Origin: Nonomuraea africana
GTDB taxonomy: Bacteria > Actinomycetota > Actinomycetes > Streptosporangiales > Streptosporangiaceae
Direction of reading: 5' to 3'
Assembly: GCF_014873535.1 (NCBI RefSeq)
Contig: NZ_JADBEF010000001.1
Span: forward strand, 3,472,001 to 3,536,000
Length of the DNA stretch: 64,000 nucleotides
Part shown: piece by piece, positions 34,506-43,086 of the stretch
Layout: each line of letters starts with the position of its first letter
How positions within the stretch are numbered: the stretch's first letter is position 1
Made by a program: the position numbers and the translations under genes
The notes under the pieces: model-generated
What the model was told of the DNA's origin: nothing
The model's input: only the letters and a program-made list of their open reading frames with translations
Databases searched by the model: none

Positions 34506-35422
34506 GCGTCAGGCCGAAGCGCCGGGAGGGCCTGCGGGCCCTCCTGTGGCTCTCTCCATGGATCGCGGGTTTCTCGATCTTCTTCGTCTACCCGCTGCTC
34601 TCCACCGTCTACTTCTCCTTCACCAGGTACGACCTGTTCACGCTGGAGTTCGTCGGCCTCGACAACTGGCGCTACCTGCTGCAGGACGAGCGGGTCTGGA
34701 TCTCGGCGGGGAACACGCTGTGGCTGGTGGTCTTCATGGTGCCCGCCCAGGTGATCTTCTCGCTGGGCGTGGCCCAGCTGCTCACCAAGGTCAAGGCGGG
34801 GGCGGGCTTCTTCCGCACCGTCTTCTACCTGCCCACGCTGGTGCCGATGGTGGCGGGCACGGTGGCCTTCGTCTTCCTGCTCAACCCGGTCGGGCCGGTG
34901 AACCAGCTGCTGTCGTGGGCCGGGATCGCCGGGCCCGACTGGTTCGGCGACGCGGCGTGGTCCAAGCCGAGCCTGACGACTCTGGCGCTGTGGGGCTGCG
35001 GCAACACCATGGTGATCTTCCTGGCCGCCCTCCTCGACGTGCCCAAGCACCTGTACGAGGCGGCGGCCATCGACGGCGCCGGCGCGTGGCGGCAGTTCCG
35101 CAGCGTCACGCTGCCGACGATCTCGCCCGTGCTGATGTTCTCGGCGGTCACCGGCGTCATCTACGCCCTGCAGTACTTCACGCAGGCGATGATCGCCTCG
35201 CGGGTGGCCTCGGGCGCGACCGACTCGGCCGGTTCGGTCTTCACCCCCGGCTACCCGGACCAGTCGCTGCTCACGCTGCCGCAGTGGCTCTTCCACGTGG
35301 GCTTCCGCGACTTCAGCATGGGTTACGCCTGCGTGCTCGCGCTGCTGCTGTTCGGCACGTCCATGATCTTCACGCTGATCCTGCTGCGGCAGTTCCGCAA
35401 GGGCGAGGAGGTCCTCTCGTGA
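34502..35422 (+). CDS. Sugar ABC transporter permease (MalF type)
   Basis: This 306-residue membrane protein has six helices and the conserved cytoplasmic EAA loop EAAAIDGAGAWRQFRSVTLPTISP (about 183-206), which docks the ATPase. The N-terminal LLWLSPWIAGFSIFFVYPLL is typical for MalF/LacF types. ATG overlaps the binding-protein stop (ATGA). No ATPase gene follows, so it probably uses a shared MsiK-like subunit encoded elsewhere. Confidence 0.95.
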   Translation: MSVRPKRREGLRALLWLSPWIAGFSIFFVYPLLSTVYFSFTRYDLFTLEFVGLDNWRYLLQDERVWISAGNTLWLVVFMVPAQVIFSLGVAQLLTKVKAGAGFFRTVFYLPTLVPMVAGTVAFVFLLNPVGPVNQLLSWAGIAGPDWFGDAAWSKPSLTTLALWGCGNTMVIFLAALLDVPKHLYEAAAIDGAGAWRQFRSVTLPTISPVLMFSAVTGVIYALQYFTQAMIASRVASGATDSAGSVFTPGYPDQSLLTLPQWLFHVGFRDFSMGYACVLALLLFGTSMIFTLILLRQFRKGEEVLS

Positions 35423-36306
35423 GCACGACGCTGACCGCGCCCAGGCACACCAGGGCGCTGCCCTCGACGCGCGTGCGGGCCAGGCGGCGCCGGATCCTGT
35501 CGTGGATCGCCACCCACGCGCTGGCGGTGGCGGTGGCGGTGATGTTCCTCGGGCCGCTGGTGCTGGTCGCGCTGACCGCGCTGATGAGCGACGAGCAGGC
35601 GCTGACCAACAACCTGTGGCCCGAGTCGTGGCAGTGGTCCAACTTCGCCGACGTGTTCGCCAGGTCGCACCTGCTCGGCTGGACGCTGAACACGCTCATG
35701 TACGCGGGCCTCGGCACGCTGTTCATGCTGGTGTCGTCGGTGCCCGTGGCCTACGCGCTGGCCAGACTGCGCTTCAGGGGCCGCAGGCTGGCCTTCCTGC
35801 TGGTCGTCACCACGATGATGCTGCCGCCCCAGGTGGTCGCCGTGCCGGTCTACCTCATCTGGGCGCGCGCGGGGCTCACCGACACCCTGTGGCCGCTCAT
35901 CCTGCCCATGCTGCTGGGTGACGCGTTCTCCATCTTCCTGCTGCGGCAGTTCCTCATCACGATCCCGCGCGAGTACACCGATGCGGCCAGGGTGGACGGC
36001 TGCACGGACTTCAGGACCCTGGTCCGGGTGATCATCCCCATGGCCAGGCCGGCGATCGCCGCGGTGGCGCTGTTCCAGTTCTTCTACTGCTGGAACGACT
36101 ACTACGGCCCGCTGCTCTACACCGGTATCAACCAGGACAACTGGACGCTGTCGCTGGGCCTGGCGACGTTCAAGGCCTTCCACAGCGTGCAGTGGAACCT
36201 GACCATGGCGGCCACCCTGCTGGTGACCGCGCCGGTGCTCATCGTGTTCTTCTTCGCCCAGAAGGTCTTCATCGAGGGCGTCACTCTGACAGGAGTAAAA
36301 GGTTGA
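35419..36306 (+). CDS. Sugar ABC transporter permease (MalG type)
   Basis: This 295-residue permease has six helices and an EAA loop-type segment YTDAARVDGCTDFRTLVRVI (about 186-205). The N-terminal basic stretch (RVRARRRRILSW) and the late PVYLIWARAGL match MalG/LacG types. It overlaps the MalF-type permease by GTGA and the next gene by TTGA, so translation of the whole operon is coupled. It pairs with the upstream permease. Confidence 0.95.
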   Translation: MSTTLTAPRHTRALPSTRVRARRRRILSWIATHALAVAVAVMFLGPLVLVALTALMSDEQALTNNLWPESWQWSNFADVFARSHLLGWTLNTLMYAGLGTLFMLVSSVPVAYALARLRFRGRRLAFLLVVTTMMLPPQVVAVPVYLIWARAGLTDTLWPLILPMLLGDAFSIFLLRQFLITIPREYTDAARVDGCTDFRTLVRVIIPMARPAIAAVALFQFFYCWNDYYGPLLYTGINQDNWTLSLGLATFKAFHSVQWNLTMAATLLVTAPVLIVFFFAQKVFIEGVTLTGVKG

Positions 36307-37565
36307 AACTCGCCGTTGTCGGGGGCGGCTCGACGTACACGCCCGAGCTGATCGACGGATTCGCGCGCCTGCGGGACGAGCTGCCGCTGACCGAGATCGC
36401 CCTCGTGGATCCGGACGGCTCCCGCCTGGAGCTGGTGGCGGGGATCTCCCGCAGGATGCTGGACCGGGCGGGGCATCCGGCCAAGGTCCTCGCCACCTCC
36501 TCCGTGCGGGAGGGCGTGGCGGGCGCCCAGGCGGTGCTGTTCCAGCTCAGGGTCGGCGGGCAGGCAGCGCGCGACGTGGACGAGACGCTGCCGCTGCGGT
36601 GCGGTTGCGTCGGGCAGGAGACCACGGGCGCGGGCGGGCTGGCCAAGGCGTTGCGCACCGTTCCCGTGGTGCTGGAGCTGGCCGAGCAGGTGCGCGCGCA
36701 CGCGCCCGAGGCCTGGATCGTGGACTTCACCAACCCGGTCGGCATCGTGACCCGCGCCCTGCTCGACGCGGGGCACCGGGCGATCGGGCTGTGCAATGTG
36801 GCCATCGGCTTCCAGCGCAGGTTCGCCGGGCGTCTGGGGGTCGACCCCTCGCGGGTCTCCCTCGGTCACGTCGGGCTCAACCACCTGACGTGGGAGCGCT
36901 CCGTCATGGTGGACGGCATGGACGTGCTGCCGAAGCTGATCGCCGAGGACGGCCAGTCCATCGCCGACGACATCGGGCTGCCCGTGGAGCTGGTGACCAG
37001 GCTTGGCGTGGTCCCCTCCTACTACCTGCGCTACTTCTACGCCCACGACCTGGTGGTGGCCGAGCAGCGGGCCAAGCCGTCGCGCGCGGCCGAGGTGGCG
37101 GCGATGGAGGCGGAGCTGCTGAAGCTGTACGCCGACCCCTCCGTCGACACCAAGCCCGCGCTGCTGGAGAAGCGCGGCGGCGCCTTCTACTCCGAGGCGG
37201 CGGTGGCGCTCATCGCCTCCCTGCTCGGCGACAGGGGCGACACCCAGGTGGTGAACGTGCGCAACGCGGGGGCGCTGCCGTTCCTGCCCGACGAGGCGGT
37301 CATCGAGGTGCCCGCCGTCGTGGGGGCGGGCGGCGCCGTACCGCTGCCGGTGCCCGCGGTGGAGCCCCTGTACGCCGGCCTGATCGCGAACGTGTCGGCC
37401 TACGAGAGCGTGGCCCTCGAGGCCGCGCTGCGCGGCGGGGCCGACAGGGTCCGCAACGCGCTGCTGGCGCATCCGCTGATCGGCCAGGAGGCCGTCGCCG
37501 GCGAGCTGACCCGCCTGCTCCTCGAGGCCAACAGGGCGCACCTGCCGTGGGTGGTGTCGGCGTGA
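36303..37565 (+). CDS. Family 4 glycosidase (6-phospho-beta-glucosidase type)
   Basis: This 420-residue GH4 enzyme has the NAD-binding loop VVGGGSTYTPEL (5-16), the metal-binding CNV (GLCNVAIGF, about 162-170) with GLNHLTW (about 194-200), and the phospho-sugar recognition region DPDGSRLELV. GH4 enzymes use NAD+ and a divalent metal to cleave 6-phospho-glycosides by redox elimination. Being in an ABC rather than PTS operon, its phosphorylated substrate must come from the kinase encoded next. TTG start with AGGAG upstream, overlapping the permease stop. Confidence 0.93.
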   Translation: MKLAVVGGGSTYTPELIDGFARLRDELPLTEIALVDPDGSRLELVAGISRRMLDRAGHPAKVLATSSVREGVAGAQAVLFQLRVGGQAARDVDETLPLRCGCVGQETTGAGGLAKALRTVPVVLELAEQVRAHAPEAWIVDFTNPVGIVTRALLDAGHRAIGLCNVAIGFQRRFAGRLGVDPSRVSLGHVGLNHLTWERSVMVDGMDVLPKLIAEDGQSIADDIGLPVELVTRLGVVPSYYLRYFYAHDLVVAEQRAKPSRAAEVAAMEAELLKLYADPSVDTKPALLEKRGGAFYSEAAVALIASLLGDRGDTQVVNVRNAGALPFLPDEAVIEVPAVVGAGGAVPLPVPAVEPLYAGLIANVSAYESVALEAALRGGADRVRNALLAHPLIGQEAVAGELTRLLLEANRAHLPWVVSA

Positions 37566-38554
37566 GGACCGTGCTCGCGGTCGACGGCGGCAACAGCAAG
37601 ACCGACGTGGCGCTGGTGGCCGAGGACGGCACCGTCCTGGCCACCGGCCGCGGTGGCGGGTTCCTGCCGCAGAGCGCGGGCGTGCCGGCGGCCGCCGACG
37701 TCGTGGAGGAGGTCGTACGGCAGGCGCTCGGCCCGCTGGCGCGGGCCCTCGGCACCACGGTGGCCGCGCCGTACGGCGATCTCATGTCGGCCTACCTGGC
37801 CGGCGCCGACCTGCCGAGGGAGGAGGAGGCGCTGCGCGAGGAGTTCGCCGCGCGCGGCTTCGCCCCCGACGTCGTGGTCGGCAACGACACGTTCGCGCTG
37901 CTGCGCGCGGGCGCGTCGGGGCCGTGGGGCGTGGCGGTGGTCTGCGGCGCGGGGATCAACGCCGTCGGGGTCTCCCCCGACGGGCAGGTGGCCCGCTTCC
38001 CCGCGCTCGGCAAGGTCAGCGGCGACTGGGGCGGCGGGCTCGGCCTGGCCGAGGAGGTGCTCTGGCACGCCATCAGGGCCGAGGACGGCAGGGGCGGCCC
38101 CACCGCGCTCGCCGCGCTGGTCACCGAGCACTTCGGCACCGCCACCGTCGAGGAGGTCGCGCTCGGCCTGCACTTCGGCGAGCTGGAGCAGGCGAGCCTG
38201 CACGGGCTGACGCCCGGGCTGTTCGCGGTGGCCGCGGCGGGCGACCCGATCGCCAGGTCCCTGGTGGAGCGGATGGCCGAGGAGATCGTGCTACTGGCCG
38301 AGGTGTGCCTGCGCCGCCTGGGGCTGACGGAGACACCGACCGAGGTGGTGCTCGGCGGCGGCGTGCTGCGCGCCCGCGACCCGCTGCTGAGCGCGCTGCT
38401 CGACGAACGGTTCACCGCGCGGGCGCCGCAGGCCAAGCTGGTCGTCGCGGACCTGCCGCCGATCGTCGGCGCCGCGCTCAGCGGCCTGGACCGGATGGGC
38501 GCCGGCGAGGCGGCCAAGGCCCGCCTGCGCGGCGGCTTCGGCGACACGCTCTGA
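37562..38554 (+). CDS. BadF/BadG-type (N-acetylglucosamine-like) kinase
   Basis: This 330-residue ASKHA-fold protein has the phosphate 1 loop LAVDGGNSKTDVAL (5-18), a GNDTFALLRAG segment (about 102-112), a central VVCGAGINAVGV glycine loop (about 122-133) and a VVLGGGVL C-terminal loop. It resembles N-acetylglucosamine or glucosamine kinases. In this operon it should phosphorylate the imported sugar, either the intact disaccharide before GH4 cleavage or the released monosaccharide. GTG overlaps the GH4 stop (GTGA). Confidence 0.92.
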   Translation: MRTVLAVDGGNSKTDVALVAEDGTVLATGRGGGFLPQSAGVPAAADVVEEVVRQALGPLARALGTTVAAPYGDLMSAYLAGADLPREEEALREEFAARGFAPDVVVGNDTFALLRAGASGPWGVAVVCGAGINAVGVSPDGQVARFPALGKVSGDWGGGLGLAEEVLWHAIRAEDGRGGPTALAALVTEHFGTATVEEVALGLHFGELEQASLHGLTPGLFAVAAAGDPIARSLVERMAEEIVLLAEVCLRRLGLTETPTEVVLGGGVLRARDPLLSALLDERFTARAPQAKLVVADLPPIVGAALSGLDRMGAGEAAKARLRGGFGDTL

Positions 38555-38565
38555 TCGGCCGCCAC

Positions 38566-38592
38566 CCGGGGCGGGCCGTGGGCCCGCCCCGG
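38566..38592. terminator. Bidirectional terminator between sugar operon and lrp
   Basis: CCGGGGCGGGCC (38566-38577) pairs perfectly with GGCCCGCCCCGG (38581-38592) around a 3-nt GTG loop. It lies between the convergent kinase and Lrp genes and works on both strands by symmetry. Confidence 0.8.
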
Positions 38593-38605
38593 CCTCCGGG
38601 CGGCC

Positions 38606-39055
38606 TCAGGCCTCGCCGAGGTCGGGCGGGCGGTGCTCGTACGGCGTGCTGAGCACCACGGTCGTGCGGGTGGAGACGTTCGCCGAGGCGCGGATGTTCT
38701 GCAGCAGCTCCTCCAGCGCGAGGGGCGAGGCGACGCGCACCTTCAGGATGTAGCTCTCGTCGCCCGCCACGCTGTGGCAGGCCTCGATCGCGCTCAGGTG
38801 GGCGAGCCGTTCGGGCGCGTCGTCGGGGGCGGCGGGGTCGATCGGCTTGATCGACACGAAGGCGGTCAGCGGCAGCCCGACGGCGTCGTGGTCGACGAGC
38901 GCGGCGTAGCCGCGCACGACCCCGCGCTTCTCCAGGCGGCGCACCCGCTGGTGCACAGCGGAGACCGACAGGCCCGTCTCCCTGGCCAGGTCGGTGAAGC
39001 TCATCCGGCCGTCCTTGGCCAGCAGCGTGACGATCCTGCGGTCGATCTCCTCCAT
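38606..39055 (-). CDS. Lrp/AsnC family regulator
   Basis: This 149-residue protein has an N-terminal HTH (MSFTDLARETGLSVSAVHQRVRRLEKRG, about 18-45) and an RAM ligand-binding domain (VGLPLTAFVSIKP..., with the typical GDESYILKVRV). Members sense amino acids and control metabolism. The ATG has no Shine-Dalgarno; TACCGT at 39063-39068 ends 7 nt upstream, so a leaderless transcript is likely. It lies downstream of the conservon in the same direction. Confidence 0.93.
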   Translation of the reverse strand: MEEIDRRIVTLLAKDGRMSFTDLARETGLSVSAVHQRVRRLEKRGVVRGYAALVDHDAVGLPLTAFVSIKPIDPAAPDDAPERLAHLSAIEACHSVAGDESYILKVRVASPLALEELLQNIRASANVSTRTTVVLSTPYEHRPPDLGEA

Positions 39056-39079
39056 TCGATCAACGGTAGCGGCAGATGG

Positions 39080-39664
39080 TCACGAGGTGGTCCCGACCGG
39101 CTGGGCGCGCAGCTTCATCGCGTGCTCGACGAGCTGGATGAGCACCTCGCGGCTGGAGTCGCGCTTGCGGGCGTCGCACAGCACGATCGGGATCGACGGG
39201 TCGAGGCCGAGCGCCAGCCGTACCTCTGCCAGCTCGTAGACGGGCGAGCCCTCGAAGCAGTTGACCGCGACCACGAACGGCGTGCCGCGCCGTTCGAAGT
39301 AGTCGACGGAGGGGAAGCAGTCGGCCAGGCGGCGGGTGTCGGCCAGGATGACCGCGCCGAGCGCCAGCTCGTCCCACACGAACCAGAAGCGCTCCTGTCC
39401 AGGCGTCCCGAACAGGTAGAGCATGTAGTCGTCGCCCATGGTGATGCGGCCGAAGTCCATGGCGACGGTGGTGGTGCGCTTGGCCTCCACGCCGGAGATG
39501 TCGTCGACCCCGGTGGACCGGTCGGTCAGCGTCTCCTCGGTGCGCAGCGGCCGCGTCTCGGAGACCGAGCCGACCATGGTCGTCTTGCCCGCGCCGAACC
39601 CACCGGCGATGAGGATCTTGATGGCGGTCGGCAGCCGCCGCCGATCAGAGCGACCGAAGACCAT
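39080..39664 (-). CDS. cvnD: Conservon small GTPase (CvnD-like)
   Basis: This 194-residue protein resembles eukaryotic Ras-like GTPases of actinomycete conservons: P-loop GGFGAGKTT (about 19-27), switch regions and TPGQERF (about 81-87), NCFEGSP instead of the usual NKxD near 130, and CDARKRDS at the guanine-specificity loop. Start at ATG 39664 overlaps the DUF742 gene by 20 nt. It is the last gene of the four-gene conservon and should be controlled by the histidine kinase-like CvnA and roadblock partner at the membrane. Confidence 0.93.
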   Translation of the reverse strand: MVFGRSDRRRLPTAIKILIAGGFGAGKTTMVGSVSETRPLRTEETLTDRSTGVDDISGVEAKRTTTVAMDFGRITMGDDYMLYLFGTPGQERFWFVWDELALGAVILADTRRLADCFPSVDYFERRGTPFVVAVNCFEGSPVYELAEVRLALGLDPSIPIVLCDARKRDSSREVLIQLVEHAMKLRAQPVGTTS

Positions 39665-40004
39665 CGAGCACCGCCCTGTACATCTTCTCGTCTTGCATGT
39701 CCACCTCGGGTTGGGGATCCTGCACGGTGACGAACCCCTGGTCGAACAGGTCGCCCAGCAGGACACGGATCGTGCCCGCGGGCAGGTCCAGGCGGGCGGC
39801 GATCTCCGCCACGGAGATCGGCTCGCGGCAGAGCCTGGCGATCGACAGGTGCTCGGGGTCGAGGCCCGCCTCCGGACCCGGCGGGCCGCCCACGGCGACG
39901 GCCAGCGAGATCAGGTCGAAGGAGCCCCTGACGGGTTCGGTACGGCCGCGCGTCACCACGTACGGCCTGACGATCTCCGGATCGACCCATTCCTCGTGCG
40001 TCAT
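39645..40004 (-). CDS. cvnC: DUF742 family protein (CvnC-like)
   Basis: This 119-residue soluble protein matches the DUF742 component of conservons (PEIVRPYVVTRGRTEP near the N-terminus, then EPISVAEIAARLDLPAGTIRVLLGDLFDQGFV, a winged-helix-like segment). Its role may be DNA or protein binding in the signalling complex. ATG at 40004 overlaps the roadblock gene stop (ATGA). The 3' end overlaps the GTPase start. Confidence 0.93.
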   Translation of the reverse strand: MTHEEWVDPEIVRPYVVTRGRTEPVRGSFDLISLAVAVGGPPGPEAGLDPEHLSIARLCREPISVAEIAARLDLPAGTIRVLLGDLFDQGFVTVQDPQPEVDMQDEKMYRAVLDGLRSL

Positions 40005-40405
40005 CGCGCCGCCTCGGTGCGCGCGGGAGAGGTGAGGTACTGGCCGACCCTGGTCACCAGCATGGCCATCTCGTAGGCGACCAGGCCGATGTCGGCGTCC
40101 TGCAGGCACAGCACCGCCAGGCAGGCTCCCTCGCCCGCGACCGTCACGATGAGGTAGCGGGACTTCCACTCCACGACGGTCTGGCGCACGGCTCCGCCGC
40201 CGACGTGCTCGCTGACGCCTCTGGCCAGGCTCTGCAGCCCGGAGGCGACGGCCGACAGGTGCTCGCCGTCGGTCCTGTCGAGCTCCTTGGACGAAGCCAT
40301 CAGCAGGCCGTCGGAGGAGAGCACGATGGCGTGCTCCACCTCCCTGATGCGGCCGGCCAGGTCGTCAAGGAGCCAGGTCAGGTCGGTTGAAGAGCCAGGT
40401 CTCAC
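40001..40405 (-). CDS. cvnB: Roadblock/LC7 domain protein (CvnB-like)
   Basis: This 134-residue protein is a single roadblock/LC7 domain (LTWLLDDLAGRIREVEHAIVLSSDGLLMA, then RYLIVTVAGEGACLAVL), the family that regulates small GTPases such as MglA and conservon GTPases. ATG overlaps the stop of cvnA (GTGA-type 4-nt overlap), so kinase and roadblock partner are made together. Confidence 0.94.
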   Translation of the reverse strand: MRPGSSTDLTWLLDDLAGRIREVEHAIVLSSDGLLMASSKELDRTDGEHLSAVASGLQSLARGVSEHVGGGAVRQTVVEWKSRYLIVTVAGEGACLAVLCLQDADIGLVAYEMAMLVTRVGQYLTSPARTEAAR

Positions 40406-42930
40406 ACGTCCCCCTCGGTCATCTTGGCCGCCTGCGTCCTGCCCAGGCGGGTACCCGACTGGAACGAACCCATGATCGCGCGGATCTCCTCGGGTGAGCG
40501 CTCGTCCTCGTCCTGCTGCTGCGCCTGCGCCGCGTCCTCTGTCTTCAGCGCGGGTGCCAGGTTGGTCTGCGGCACGCGGAACGGCAGGCCCGAGGGGGTG
40601 AAGGCGGGCGTGGCCCGCTCGCCCTGCTCGGACGCCGTTGCGGTCTCCTGTCCGGTGTCGCGAGCCTGGGCGGTCTGGTCAGCCTGGGCCCGCACGCTCG
40701 CCAGCGCGGCGCCGGGCACGCGCGTCCCGGCCGCCTCCGCGACCGGTGACCGCGGTTCCGCCGACGGCGAGCCGTTCGGCGCGGGGCGCCCCTGAGGCGC
40801 CGCGTCGGCGGGCCGCCTGGTGGGCAGCGGCGGCTTGGCCGCCCCCGCGACAGGCGTGTCGCCCACCGGCCCGTCGCCCAGGAGTCCGTCGCCGATCTCC
40901 GCCGCGTCCACCGGCACGCCGCCCTGCCCCTCGGCCACCGGGCGCACCGGCTGCTCGATCACGGGGACCGGACGCAGCGCGGTGGCGGCGCCGGTGGGCG
41001 CGCCGCCGAACGCGGTCCTGGGCGCGGGGATGCCAGGAGTGTCGTCCTCGTCCTGCTCGGGCTCGGCGTCCGCGCCCACCAGCTCGTACGGGATCAGCAC
41101 CACGACCGTGGTCCCGCCGTACGGCGAGGCCTTCAGCTGCACCTGGATCTCGTGCCGTTCGGCCAGCCTGGCGACCACGTAGAGGCCGAGACGGGCGGTG
41201 CCGGTGAGCCTGAACTCGGGCGGCTCGGCGATGCGCCGGTTGGCCGCCTCGAGGTCCTCCGGCGTCATGCCGAGGCCGCGGTCCTCGATCTCGAACACGT
41301 ACCCGTTGGCCACCACCTGCCCGCTGACCTGCACCATCGTGTAGGGCGGGGAGAAGGAGACGGCGTTCTCGATCAGTTCGGCCAGCAGGTGGATGACGTC
41401 GCCGACGGCCTTGCCCGCCAGCGTCACCTCGCCCATGGGCAGCAGCTGGACGCGGGTGTAGTCCTCCACCTCGGCCAGCGCGCCGCGCACCACGTCGATC
41501 ATGGGCACCGACCTGCGCCACGTACGGCCCGGGGAGGAGCCCGACAGCACGATGAGGTTCTCGGCGTTGCGCCGCATGCGGGTGGCCAGGTGGTCGAGCC
41601 TGAACAGGTCGCGCAGCTCCTCGGGCTCGGTCTCGCGGCGCTCCATGACGTCGAGGACGGTCAGCTGCCTGTGCACCAGGCCCTGCGTCCTGCGGGCGAG
41701 GCTGAGCAGGATGTCGCGGATGCTGCGGCGCAGCTCGGCCTGCTCCACCGCGACCCTGATGGCGGTCTCCTGCACGGTGTTGAACGCCTGGCCGACCGAG
41801 CCGATCTCGTCGTCGCCGAACTTCAGCGGCGGCGCCTCGACGGCCACGTCGACGTCCTCGCCGCGGCCGATGCGCGCGACCACGCGGGGCAGCCGCTCGT
41901 CGGACAGCTCGTGCGCGGCGTCGCGCAACTTCTTGAGCTGGGCGAGGATGGCCCTGGTGGTGGTCACGGACAGCACGATCGAGGCGATGACCGCGATGAG
42001 GCCGAGACCGCCCGCGAGGGCGAGCCTGACGACGACACCGATCGCGACGGGCGTCGCGCGCCCGATCATGCCGTCACCGGCCTTCTGCACGGTCTGGTCG
42101 AGCCCCGCCAGCACCGGATCGACGGCGTTCTTCCACTGGGCGGGCCCCGGGACGGTGATGCCGTGGATGAGCTGGTCCTCCAGCTGGCGGAGGCGGGTGA
42201 AGGCGGCGCCGCCGACCAGCGCGTCATAGCCACGGCGGTCGGCCGACGGCAGTTCGCCGGCCGCCTCCGCCCTGGCGAAGCGCTGGGCGCCGACGAGTTG
42301 CGCGAACTGTCCGCGCTCGGCGCCGGTCAGACCGCCGGCCGCCAGCGCGCCCGAGATCAACGCGTCCTCCTGCGCGAGGATCTCGATCGCCCTGCTCATC
42401 TCGACCAGGGTCCTGGCGTCCTTGGCCAGTTGCTCGTCGTCGAGGGAGGCGAGGGCGTCGTAGGCCCGGTAGATCGAGTCGACGACCTCGGTGTAGGCGG
42501 CCGCGGCGCGGACCCTGTCGAGCTTGCCCGCGTCGACCGAGGCGCGCGCCCCCTTGAGCCCCTCGATCCGCCTGAACACCTGCTGCAGGCGCAGGTCGAG
42601 GGTGTCGGAAGCGGCCAGGGCGACGCTGTTGGAGCTGGCCTGCTCCACGAAGACGGTGGCGGCGGCATCGGTTTTGGCCCGCTGGGTGCGCAGCGCCTCC
42701 TTGCCCCCCGTGCCTCCCTCACCCAGCTGGATCAGCGACAGGCGGCGCTCCCGCTGCAGTTCGAGCAGCAGCGAGTCGCTGGTGTCGGCGACGCTGCTGT
42801 TGAGCGTGGCCACCCAGAGGAGGTTGGCGCCCTCGCGGAGAGTCACCCACGCGGCGAACGCCCAGAGGGCGGTCAAGGAGACGAGAAGAGCCGCGACCTT
42901 GGTCCGCAATCGCGAATTACGCAAGCGCAT
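40402..42930 (-). CDS. cvnA: Conservon sensor histidine kinase with nitrate-sensing domain (CvnA-like)
   Basis: About 842 residues. Helix 1 (about 12-30), an extracytoplasmic helical NIT-type sensor region (about 35-300), helix 2 (about 300-325), HAMP (through the GDDEIGSVGQAFN segment), a dimerisation region with no clear phospho-accepting His, and an ATPase domain (LAELIENAVSFSP N-box, DRGLGM G-box). A long disordered Pro/Ala/Glu tail follows. CvnA proteins pass a membrane signal to the GTPase rather than to a response regulator. ATG at 42930 is preferred over GTG 42936. The 156-bp upstream gap is AT-rich and probably holds the operon promoter. Confidence 0.93.
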   Translation of the reverse strand: MRLRNSRLRTKVAALLVSLTALWAFAAWVTLREGANLLWVATLNSSVADTSDSLLLELQRERRLSLIQLGEGGTGGKEALRTQRAKTDAAATVFVEQASSNSVALAASDTLDLRLQQVFRRIEGLKGARASVDAGKLDRVRAAAAYTEVVDSIYRAYDALASLDDEQLAKDARTLVEMSRAIEILAQEDALISGALAAGGLTGAERGQFAQLVGAQRFARAEAAGELPSADRRGYDALVGGAAFTRLRQLEDQLIHGITVPGPAQWKNAVDPVLAGLDQTVQKAGDGMIGRATPVAIGVVVRLALAGGLGLIAVIASIVLSVTTTRAILAQLKKLRDAAHELSDERLPRVVARIGRGEDVDVAVEAPPLKFGDDEIGSVGQAFNTVQETAIRVAVEQAELRRSIRDILLSLARRTQGLVHRQLTVLDVMERRETEPEELRDLFRLDHLATRMRRNAENLIVLSGSSPGRTWRRSVPMIDVVRGALAEVEDYTRVQLLPMGEVTLAGKAVGDVIHLLAELIENAVSFSPPYTMVQVSGQVVANGYVFEIEDRGLGMTPEDLEAANRRIAEPPEFRLTGTARLGLYVVARLAERHEIQVQLKASPYGGTTVVVLIPYELVGADAEPEQDEDDTPGIPAPRTAFGGAPTGAATALRPVPVIEQPVRPVAEGQGGVPVDAAEIGDGLLGDGPVGDTPVAGAAKPPLPTRRPADAAPQGRPAPNGSPSAEPRSPVAEAAGTRVPGAALASVRAQADQTAQARDTGQETATASEQGERATPAFTPSGLPFRVPQTNLAPALKTEDAAQAQQQDEDERSPEEIRAIMGSFQSGTRLGRTQAAKMTEGDV

Positions 42931-43086
42931 ATGCACACCTGGGGAAGTTATTCAACACAGGACAATCATGTATCCGGCGCCCCATCACTCCGGACACCCT
43001 AGCAACGCCACATTCTTCACTCAATACACAACAAACTGTAAATGTCGCTTTTGCCGGATTTAATGGCATTTAGCGGTGGCGCCGGT

